A stretch of DNA of 6,995 nucleotides from an uncultured Burkholderiales bacterium (GTDB lineage: Bacteria > Pseudomonadota > Gammaproteobacteria > Burkholderiales > Burkholderiaceae): positions 1 through 6,995 of the forward strand of contig CALBEV010000136.1 of NCBI GenBank assembly GCA_937891045.1, read 5' to 3'. The notes beneath the pieces are model-generated. The model was not told where the DNA came from. It did no database searches and worked only from the letters and a program-made list of their open reading frames with translations. Of this stretch, positions 1 through 4,999 are shown piece after piece. Position 1 is the first letter of the stretch, and every line of letters starts with the position of its first letter. The position numbers and the translations under genes were made by a program.

Positions 1-403
1 ACTCGGCCTGAAGCATCTTGTTTTTGGAGATGTCCAAGTAATAGCCCGACCACACTGCTGCACCATCAACGGTTTTGCGTGTCGGCATGGACGAAATTTG
101 AATCCACTTCACAGTGCCGCTTTTGGTGACGATGCGGGTTTCCACGAAAAACAACTGACCGGAGGTGTTGGCATCAATATCTACCTGGGCCACCCTTTCC
201 CGGTCATCAGGATGAAACAAGGCCCAAACAATGGAACCATCTTGCGCCAATTCCTCGCGGGTGATTTCCAAGAGATCCAAAAATTGTTGATTGAAATATG
301 GGAAATGGCTGACACCTTGCGCATCCAAGTAGTAGTCATACAGACCGCAAGGCACGGCATCCATGATCCTGAGTAAATGGTCTTTGTCAAATTGTTCAGG
401 CAT
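1..403 (-). CDS. PAS-domain signalling protein, N-terminal part (runs off left edge)
   Basis: Reading the minus strand from the ATG at 403 gives 134 codons with no stop before the window edge, so the gene is 3'-truncated here. The product begins MPEQFDKDHLLRIMDAVPCG and looks like one PAS/PAC sensor module. A PAS core spans about residues 8-65, with an FHPDDRERV stretch typical of PAS_3-type folds. A PAC half spans about 85-130, with the pattern ETRIVTKSGTVKWI and a later YYLDISKNK. No signal peptide or membrane segment is visible, so this part is cytoplasmic. The output domain lies outside the window; a histidine kinase or GGDEF/EAL enzyme is likely from family habits. The ATG lies 2 bp after the stop of the upstream response regulator, and an AGGGG about 13 nt upstream sits inside that gene, so translational coupling is likely. 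It is probably the sensor partner of that regulator, which is an inference from position. Confidence 0.85.
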   Translation of the reverse strand, partial: MPEQFDKDHLLRIMDAVPCGLYDYYLDAQGVSHFPYFNQQFLDLLEITREELAQDGSIVWALFHPDDRERVAQVDIDANTSGQLFFVETRIVTKSGTVKWIQISSMPTRKTVDGAAVWSGYYLDISKNKMLQAE

Positions 404-405
404 GG

Positions 406-1071
406 TTATGCAATCACCCCTGAAGCCCTGGCTTTGTTGATGGCCTGTGTTTGATTTGAGACATTCAGCTTGCGGTAGACATTGCGAATATGTGATTGCA
501 CCGTGTTCAAACTGATGCCCATGGCTTGGGCGCATTGGGCATAGCTCAATCCTTTGGCCAAGGCGCAGAGCAAATCCGCCTCACGAGGGGAAATTGAAAT
601 CGCCGTGTTGGTTTCTTTGAACACCGGCGAGCCCGACATGCGAAATAAATAGCGGGCCAAGGAAGGGCTGACTGGGTAGTGGCCTTGCAACACCTGTTGA
701 ATGCCTTGCACCAAAGTTTCGGCTTGTTCGGATTTCAGCAAATAGCCGCTGGCACCTGCACGGATGGCCGAGATGAACGACTCTTCGGACGAGAAGGTGG
801 TCATCACGATGATGGGGGTTTGGCTGAATTGTTGGTAGACCCGCTTGATGACTTCCAAGCCCGTGGTGTCGGGCAAACCCAAGTCCACCAAGACCAAATC
901 CAATGGGGTCTTGCAATGGCGCAAGTAGTTGTCTGCCGCCGCCCCCGTGTTTGCAAAATCCAAACGCCATTGCGGCCCCAAGCTTGAAAAAATATCCAAA
1001 AAATAGTCTTGGTAGAAAGGCTCATCCTCCACCATCAAAGCGTGTTGAATGGGCATGTTCGGGTTGTTCAT
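406..1071 (-). CDS. NarL/FixJ (LuxR-type) two-component response regulator
   Basis: The 221-residue product has a normal two-domain layout. The receiver spans about residues 9-128, with the acidic cluster E15-D16-E17, phospho-acceptor D63 in LVLVDLGLPD, switch threonine T91/T92 and conserved K113 in GYLLKS. A LuxR/GerE helix-turn-helix spans about 159-217 and starts SPREADLLCALAKGLS; its recognition helix is around NTVQSHIRNVYRKLNV. All phosphorylation residues are present, so it should be a phosphorylation-controlled DNA-binding transcription factor in the cytoplasm. It is followed 2 bp later by the PAS protein, forming an apparent two-gene operon. The start at 1071 is the outermost ATG; a second in-frame ATG (residue 6) is possible, and neither has a strong ribosome binding site. 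It is transcribed divergently from a second regulator at 1190. The target genes cannot be read from the sequence. Confidence 0.95.
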   Translation of the reverse strand: MNNPNMPIQHALMVEDEPFYQDYFLDIFSSLGPQWRLDFANTGAAADNYLRHCKTPLDLVLVDLGLPDTTGLEVIKRVYQQFSQTPIIVMTTFSSEESFISAIRAGASGYLLKSEQAETLVQGIQQVLQGHYPVSPSLARYLFRMSGSPVFKETNTAISISPREADLLCALAKGLSYAQCAQAMGISLNTVQSHIRNVYRKLNVSNQTQAINKARASGVIA

Positions 1072-1113
1072 CGCTATTAATTAAAAGCGTTTCGAGTGTT
1101 GGTGAATGCGTCT

Positions 1114-1129
1114 TCACATGATCATGTGA
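1114..1129. promoter_or_regulatory. Perfect 16-bp palindrome, candidate operator
   Basis: TCACATGATCATGTGA is identical to its own reverse complement, and the symmetry stops at the flanking bases. It lies in the 118-bp gap between two divergent regulator genes. It sits immediately downstream of a plausible minus-strand -10 box (1135-1140), near the expected transcription start. Dimeric regulators, including LuxR-type response regulators, bind such dyads, so autoregulation by one of the neighbours is a reasonable inference. The half-sites TCACA/TGTGA are arranged inside-out compared with a CRP site, so it is not a canonical CRP/FNR box. Confidence 0.55.
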
Positions 1130-1134
1130 TGGTT

Positions 1135-1162
1135 ATTCTAGGTATTTTGACGAAAATTCCAA
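1135..1162 (-). promoter_or_regulatory. Candidate sigma70 promoter for the NarL-type regulator
   Basis: On the minus strand, TTGGAA (1157-1162, 4/6 to TTGACA) is followed after 16 bp by TAGAAT (1135-1140, 5/6 to TATAAT). Transcription would start near 1128, inside the 16-bp palindrome, leaving a leader of about 57 nt before the ATG at 1071. Found by eye only, and no start site is known. Confidence 0.4.
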
Positions 1163-1189
1163 GAATGACTTTAGCAACAAGAACATGAA

Positions 1190-1900
1190 ATGGAATTCAA
1201 TTTAAGTGTGCTACTGATCAGCAACCAGCCCGCGCTGGTTGACCAGATCAGGGCTGTCATGGCGGAGCTGGGGCAAGACATGGATGTGCTCCATTCCATG
1301 GATGCCTTTGAAGACGAGTTCAGCACCCACGTGCACCTTTGCCTGTTGGACGCGACCGAATCCAGCGAGGCTGCATTTGAATTGACGGCCCGTCTGCGGC
1401 AAGTGCACCCTTTGGCGGGCTTGGTGTGCATCACCAATCCCCATTGCATGCCCAAGCGGGTGCAAGCATGGAAAAGCGGTGCCGATTTGGTGATTGGCCC
1501 CAACTTTGACACCGAGGAATGGCTACCCATGATGGCCAACCTGTTACAGCGCTTGCGCATGACCCAGCAGACCTTCGTGCCATCCGCCAAAACATCGTCG
1601 AGGACACTCGAACTCCACAGCCAACAACGCAGTCTTTCTGGCCCCGATGCAGAGGTGCCGCTGACCAGCACCGAGTACCTGCTGCTCCAATCCCTGGCAC
1701 GCGCCAAAGAACGAACCTTGGCCTTGTGGCAAATTTATGAGTTGCTGGGCAAAACTGAGCAAACTTTAAAAAAACCTGCCTTGGAAGCCCAGTTGTACAG
1801 ATTACGCAAAAAGTTACGCGACTGTGGTGCCGGTAATCAGGCCTTGAAAGCCGTCAGACTCAAGGGCTACCAGCTCTGTGTTTCTATTTGGATTAGGTGA
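1190..1900 (+). CDS. OmpR/PhoB-type regulator with degenerate receiver domain
   Basis: The 236-residue product has a receiver-like N-terminus (about 5-120) and an OmpR/PhoB winged helix at about 154-236. The winged helix starts at LTSTEYLLLQSLAR and includes the helix EAQLYRLRKKLRDCG and the closing hairpin LKAVRLKGYQL. The receiver keeps an aspartate at the phosphorylation position (D54 in LCLLDAT) and a switch-like T82. The acidic pair after strand 1 is replaced by S11-N12, and the conserved lysine is lost (GADLVIGP, around G103). Such pseudo-receivers usually cannot bind magnesium normally and often work without classical phosphorylation, so activity may be set by dimerisation or a ligand. 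It is divergent from the NarL-type regulator across a palindromic gap. A TTGACG hexamer at 1147-1152 has no good -10 partner at a workable distance. The ribosome binding site is weak. No target is known. Confidence 0.85.
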   Translation: MEFNLSVLLISNQPALVDQIRAVMAELGQDMDVLHSMDAFEDEFSTHVHLCLLDATESSEAAFELTARLRQVHPLAGLVCITNPHCMPKRVQAWKSGADLVIGPNFDTEEWLPMMANLLQRLRMTQQTFVPSAKTSSRTLELHSQQRSLSGPDAEVPLTSTEYLLLQSLARAKERTLALWQIYELLGKTEQTLKKPALEAQLYRLRKKLRDCGAGNQALKAVRLKGYQLCVSIWIR

Positions 1901-2018
1901 ATATTTCCCTGTCTTCATGTTTTACTTGAAGTTTATAAACAACAAATATCAGCTTTCATCAGTTTTAAAGAAACTGCTTTTTTAAGATCCGCCTCCGACC
2001 CATTCTTGGACCAGCGTC

Positions 2019-2411
2019 ATGCGCCACGACAACGATCAACTGCTCAGCACCAAATTTTTGCAAGTCATTTGCCAATTGCACGAGTGGGAAAACCAACACC
2101 TTGGGCTGACACACACCCAAGCCGGTCGCTACCTTTATTTGAATATTGCCAAACAGCTGCAAGACGACAAAGGCGGGCCCAGTGCCTTGTTGAAAGGCAT
2201 TTACTACAACAAAGAACTGAGCGAGAGAGCCCTGCGCTACAAAATCCGCGAATTTGAAAGCGATGGCCTGATCGAGTTTGAATCCAGCAACATCGACAAA
2301 CGCTCCAAAAAAATACTGCCCACCGACACCCTCCTGAAAACACTGGATGCCCACGCGGCCGAATTTGGACGGATGCTGGGCAATGAATTCTTGATCTTCC
2401 CCAAGAAATAA
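2019..2411 (+). CDS. MarR-like winged-helix DNA-binding protein
   Basis: This 130-residue cytoplasmic protein has no receiver or ligand domain beyond a small helical part. Residues about 10-50 form helices rich in L, Q and H. Residues about 66-87 (ELSERALRYKIREFESDGLI) look like the two helices of a winged helix, with recognition around RALRYKIREFE. The wing is at about 88-102, where D93-K-R95 matches the DxR motif of MarR family wings, followed by LPT and a C-terminal helix. The length fits MarR proteins (usually 130-160), although the dimerisation helices look short. An in-frame TAA lies shortly upstream, so this ATG is the first available; a GGA about 9-10 nt before it is a modest ribosome binding site. 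It leads an operon with a histidine kinase 18 bp downstream and a receiver after that, so it may be the DNA-binding output of that pathway. That role is inferred. Confidence 0.75.
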   Translation: MRHDNDQLLSTKFLQVICQLHEWENQHLGLTHTQAGRYLYLNIAKQLQDDKGGPSALLKGIYYNKELSERALRYKIREFESDGLIEFESSNIDKRSKKILPTDTLLKTLDAHAAEFGRMLGNEFLIFPKK

Positions 2412-2429
2412 AGCGGGCCTTTCAACACC

Positions 2430-3260
2430 ATGTCGACCGGCCTCGTGGTCAGCCTGTTGCTGTTGCTGGCATTGCTGGTGCTGAGCTACATGCTGTGGGT
2501 GGCGCAAAAACGCAATCAATGGCTGCAGTTGCAGGCCAACCAAGCGCAAGACAGCAAGCAGCGCTTGCAAGATTTTTTGGCGTCCATGTCGCACCACTTG
2601 CGCACCCCCCTGAATGGCGTCATGGGCTATGCCGAGTACATCTACAGCAGCACCCGAGAACCGATGGTTCAGTTCACCTCCAAAATTATTTTGGAGAACA
2701 GCTTGCAAATGCTGCATTTGGTCAATGGTTTGTTGGACCTCACCAAAATTCAAGAAGGCAGCTTGGACTTGTCCAACTCCGAATTTGAGATCCAAGATTT
2801 GGTGGAGTCGGTGCGTGCACTGCACCAAGCCCGCGCGAACGAATTGGGCATCAGCTTGAAAGTGAACACCTCTCAAGATGCACCTGTGCGCATGCGGGCC
2901 GACCCCTACCGCGTTCGCCAAGTGCTGAACAACTTGGTGGACAACGCCATCAACTACAACAAACCTCAAGGCAGTGTGATGCTGACCGTGTCATCCAGCG
3001 CCAACGGGCAGTTTGTCACCTTCTCGGTGGAAGACTCGGGCAAAGGCGTGCCCGAGGACGTTCAAAAAACACTTTTCAAACGATTGCATGAGAAACAAGT
3101 GCCATTTGTGCTGCGCCCCAACGAGGGCTCTGGTTTGGGCTTGCTGCTCAGCAATCAACTGGTGCACCTGATGGGTGGGTTTCTGGATTTCAGCAGTCAG
3201 GTCGGCAAAGGCAGTTTGTTCTTTTTCACCCTGCCCGTTCGCGAAGAAAGCACCGCCTGA
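2430..3260 (+). CDS. Short membrane-anchored sensor histidine kinase
   Basis: The 276-residue product starts with one hydrophobic helix (about 4-25), then a short coiled linker (26-48) and directly the kinase core. There is no periplasmic sensor, HAMP or PAS domain. The HisKA domain (about 46-112) has its H-box at S54-H55-H56-LRTPL, with H55 the likely phosphorylated residue. The acidic residue that normally follows it is a histidine here. The ATP-binding domain has an N-box (QVLNNLVDNAINYN, N168/N172), G1 (EDSGKG, 201-206), an F-box region (LFKRL, F216) and G2 (GSGLGL, 233-238). The core therefore looks catalytically complete except for the unusual H-box neighbour. The stimulus may come through the membrane helix or a partner protein. 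It lies 18 bp after the MarR-like gene, in the same reading frame but separated by a stop, and 3 bp before a receiver gene. Phosphotransfer from H55 to that receiver is the natural prediction. Confidence 0.93.
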   Translation: MSTGLVVSLLLLLALLVLSYMLWVAQKRNQWLQLQANQAQDSKQRLQDFLASMSHHLRTPLNGVMGYAEYIYSSTREPMVQFTSKIILENSLQMLHLVNGLLDLTKIQEGSLDLSNSEFEIQDLVESVRALHQARANELGISLKVNTSQDAPVRMRADPYRVRQVLNNLVDNAINYNKPQGSVMLTVSSSANGQFVTFSVEDSGKGVPEDVQKTLFKRLHEKQVPFVLRPNEGSGLGLLLSNQLVHLMGGFLDFSSQVGKGSLFFFTLPVREESTA

Positions 3261-3263
3261 ACC

Positions 3264-3623
3264 ATGACCTCTTTGAAAGTGATCGTGGTGGATGACAACC
3301 ACACCAACCGTTTGTTGCCTGGTTTGTTTTTGCGACCCTTGGGCCATGAGGTGCAAGAGTGCGACAGCGCTGAACAAGCGTTGGCTTGGTTGGCGCACAA
3401 CCATTGCGACGTGGTGTTGTTGGATATTTCCATGCCCACGGTGAGTGGTCTGCAGCTGTGTCAGCAGTTGCGTCAAGAACCGCAACTTCGACATTTGAAA
3501 ATCGTCGCATACACCGCCCACGCCATGCCAGCGGATGTGCAACTGCTGGAAGCTGCAGGCTTTGACAAGATCTTGATCAAGCCGATTCGCAGCCACGAAC
3601 TGCTGTCGGTGCTTTCGGCCTGA
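3264..3623 (+). CDS. Stand-alone CheY-like response regulator receiver
   Basis: The 119-residue product is a single receiver domain with every signature residue: D10-D11 after strand 1, phospho-acceptor D54 in VVLLDISMP, T84 in AYTAHAM, and K106-P107. The DDNHTNR and AYTAHAM patterns are those usually seen in the C-terminal receivers of hybrid histidine kinases, which suggests this domain was once, or in relatives still is, fused to the kinase. It has no DNA-binding or enzymatic output, so it must act by protein contact or as a phosphorelay intermediate. The start codon lies 3 bp after the kinase stop, so the two are co-transcribed and probably translationally coupled. The likely partners are the upstream kinase and possibly the MarR-like protein; both links are inferred. 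Confidence 0.93.
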   Translation: MTSLKVIVVDDNHTNRLLPGLFLRPLGHEVQECDSAEQALAWLAHNHCDVVLLDISMPTVSGLQLCQQLRQEPQLRHLKIVAYTAHAMPADVQLLEAAGFDKILIKPIRSHELLSVLSA

Positions 3624-3682
3624 ATCCCTAAGCCAAAAGCAAAGCCAGACAAGGTGGTGGCGAGCACCCACATAATGGTGGA

Positions 3683-4012
3683 ATGACTAAAAAACACATG
3701 AGGGGCTTGTTGGCCTTGGTTTTGGCCAGCGTGGTGGCAAGCATGGCTTGGGCTGAAGCTCTGCCTTCGCGCAACTGTGAAGCTTGGAACACAGCCCGCA
3801 AAGCCAATCTCAGCACCGCGGTTCAGCGCGAATGGTTGTTTGGTTATGTGAACGGTTGGCGGGATGCGCAACTGGCCCAGACCGGCCAAGACATTTACCA
3901 AACCATGCCGTCGGTGGAGGTGTTGCTGGAAAAAACCAATGCCTATTGCGAGGCGCAACCGCAAGCCAATGTGGGGCAGTCGGTCACCAAGTTGCTGAAA
4001 AACCAGCCCTGA
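3683..4012 (+). CDS. Small secreted two-cysteine protein, paralogue A (Rap1a/HdeA-like, tentative)
   Basis: The 109-residue product begins with a clear Sec signal peptide (basic MTKKHMR, then a hydrophobic stretch to about residue 22, cleavage probably after AWA at 24), so it should be periplasmic or secreted. The mature part of about 85 residues has the spaced pattern C32-x2-W35, W51-L-x-G54-x3-G58 and Y88-C89-x-A-Q-P93. The two cysteines could form one disulfide. The same pattern occurs in the protein at 4602, so they look like paralogues. The overall shape recalls small helical periplasmic families such as Rap1a/Tai immunity proteins or HdeA-like chaperones, but this is only resemblance and the function is unknown. 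It follows the receiver gene by 59 bp with no visible terminator, so it could be the last gene of that operon. A second ATG at residue 6 is an alternative start. It ends 3 bp from the convergent gene. Confidence 0.8.
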   Translation: MTKKHMRGLLALVLASVVASMAWAEALPSRNCEAWNTARKANLSTAVQREWLFGYVNGWRDAQLAQTGQDIYQTMPSVEVLLEKTNAYCEAQPQANVGQSVTKLLKNQP

Positions 4013-4015
4013 CCA

Positions 4016-4501
4016 CTAAAGGGCTTCAACCAATTTGCAGAAATCTTGCGGGCTGATGCCTGCATAACTGCCCTTCACATGGTGAACCACGGACGCATCC
4101 AAGTCTGCACCAATGGTCAAGGTGACCGTGAATTTGGCATGGTGAGAAGGCCCGGCGTTTTTGAATTCCAAGGGAATCGACACCTCGTTCAATTCGCAGT
4201 CGCGGCGCACGATGCTCACCTCGATGTGCCCGCCCTTGGCCAGGCCCAGCAAATAAGTCTTTTGCGCCTGCGATAAACCAGCTTCCAATTCGGGCGACCA
4301 GACACGGCCATTCAAGGCGCGGTACACCACGTAAATATTGCCTTGGTCGGTCAATTCATCTTCGGTGTATTGCGTAGCCAAATCCTCTTCCACCGCATAA
4401 AAGATTTCAGGCAATTGCGCCATCAGGTTGGTTTGCTGTAAAACCATGTCGATCATCTTTTGAATCGACCGCTTCTCCACGTCTGGGGGCACAAGGCTCA
4501 T
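4016..4501 (-). CDS. Conserved-looking hypothetical cytoplasmic protein
   Basis: I do not recognise this 161-residue protein. It has no signal peptide or membrane helix. The N-terminal half is helical: residues about 8-48 include KMIDMVLQQTNLMAQLPEIF followed by an acidic stretch EEDLATQYTEDELTD. The second half is probably strand-rich, with alternating segments such as HIEVSIVRRDCELNEVSIPLEF (about 92-113) and KFTVTLTIGADL (about 123-134). It has one internal cysteine at about 101 and another near the end. Composition and codon use match the neighbours, and the frame is long and open, so it is very probably a real gene. It is convergent with the secreted protein at 3683 (3-bp gap) and divergent from its paralogue at 4602 (100-bp gap), so it interrupts the pair. 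A plausible promoter lies at 4530-4557. The ribosome binding site is weak. Confidence 0.75.
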   Translation of the reverse strand: MSLVPPDVEKRSIQKMIDMVLQQTNLMAQLPEIFYAVEEDLATQYTEDELTDQGNIYVVYRALNGRVWSPELEAGLSQAQKTYLLGLAKGGHIEVSIVRRDCELNEVSIPLEFKNAGPSHHAKFTVTLTIGADLDASVVHHVKGSYAGISPQDFCKLVEAL

Positions 4502-4529
4502 GGCAATCTTTCAGATTAGGAAGGGGTCG

Positions 4530-4557
4530 TTTATAACAAATCTTTGAAACATTTCAG
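4530..4557 (-). promoter_or_regulatory. Candidate sigma70 promoter for the gene at 4501
   Basis: On the minus strand, CTGAAA (4552-4557, 4/6 to consensus) is followed after 16 bp by TATAAA (4530-4535, 5/6). A start near 4523 would leave a leader of about 22 nt before the ATG at 4501. Found by eye only. Confidence 0.4.
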
Positions 4558-4601
4558 CCATGGAAGTAGAAAATGGAAGTCGCTATGTCGCGGAATGATG
4601 A

Positions 4602-4928
4602 ATGAAAACCAAACTTGTTGCCCTTTTCCTTTGGATGTTGTGCCTGTCCGCCTCTGCTGAATGGGTTCGTGGGGACCCAGACTGTGCGATGTGGATGAAA
4701 CCAGATACCCATGCACGTGAACTTGAAAACAAGGCGTGGTTGATTGGATTTTTGAGTGGCGCCAACATGACCTTGACCTTGGACGCAGACCACAAGCCCT
4801 TCAATTATTTGGGGGGCATAACGACTGGGCAAATTTACCTTTGGATGGATAACTATTGCCGTGCAAATCCACTTTCCTCCGCAATGTATGGCGTGGGTGA
4901 GTTCATGCTCGAGAGAAACAACAAATGA
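4602..4928 (+). CDS. Small secreted two-cysteine protein, paralogue B (Rap1a/HdeA-like, tentative)
   Basis: The 108-residue product has a short signal peptide (MKTK, a hydrophobic stretch to about residue 17, cleavage probably after SASA at 19), so it should be exported. The mature part repeats the pattern of the protein at 3683: C28-x2-W31, W46-L-x-G49-x3-G53 and Y85-C86-x-A-N-P90, with nearly the same spacing. The ITTGQIYLWMDNYC stretch followed by ANPLSSAMYGVGEFML recalls the C-terminal half of Rap1a/Tai-type proteins, where a Gln-containing helix is followed by a Pro and another helix. I could not confirm membership, and the function is unknown. A GGAA about 9 nt before the ATG is a fair ribosome binding site. 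Sequence identity to paralogue A outside the motif is low, so the duplication is old or the two copies were acquired separately. It is convergent with the desaturase gene. Confidence 0.82.
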   Translation: MKTKLVALFLWMLCLSASAEWVRGDPDCAMWMKPDTHARELENKAWLIGFLSGANMTLTLDADHKPFNYLGGITTGQIYLWMDNYCRANPLSSAMYGVGEFMLERNNK

Positions 4929-4947
4929 ACGTCTTCAACATCGCCAG

Positions 4948-4992
4948 CAAGGACACCCTGGGTTTGGTCTTTTGAATGACAGGGAAACCTTG
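4948..4992. repeat. Imperfect inverted repeat between convergent genes
   Basis: CAAGG-ACA-CCCTG (4948-4960) pairs with CAGGG-AAA-CCTTG (4980-4992) around a 19-nt loop. This gives two 5-bp stems separated by a symmetric 3x3 internal loop. It lies in the short gap between two convergent genes (stops at 4928 and 5000), the place expected for a shared terminator. There is no T-run after the stem on either strand, so it does not fit a standard Rho-independent terminator. It could be a weak structural stop or a processing element. Confidence 0.35.
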
Positions 4993-4999
4993 AGAAGCG

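Noticed and set aside
1114..1129. CRP/FNR binding site
   Set aside because: The half-sites TCACA and TGTGA are in the opposite order from a CRP box (TGTGA-N6-TCACA), so only an unspecified dyad operator is claimed.
1921..1949. Promoter for the winged-helix/kinase/receiver operon (TTTACT, 17 bp, AAATAT)
   Set aside because: Both boxes match the consensus poorly; the region is AT-rich and may contain the promoter, but no specific site can be supported.
1965..2969. Long 334-codon open frame on the minus strand opposite the winged-helix and kinase genes
   Set aside because: Composition is rich in Q, H, V and F with no domain pattern, and it lies antisense to two genes with clear motifs; it is a shadow of their codon bias.
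2991..3671. 226-codon minus-strand open frame opposite the kinase end and receiver
   Set aside because: Antisense to well-supported genes, low-complexity composition, no recognisable domain or ribosome binding site.
4560..4598. Twelve-codon upstream open frame (starting MEVENGSRYVAE) before the secreted protein at 4602
   Set aside because: No ribosome binding site, no regulatory codon pattern or attenuator structure; chance is sufficient.
4948..4992. Classical Rho-independent terminator between the convergent genes
   Set aside because: The stem has an internal loop and a long 19-nt loop, and neither strand has a T-run after it; kept only as an inverted repeat.
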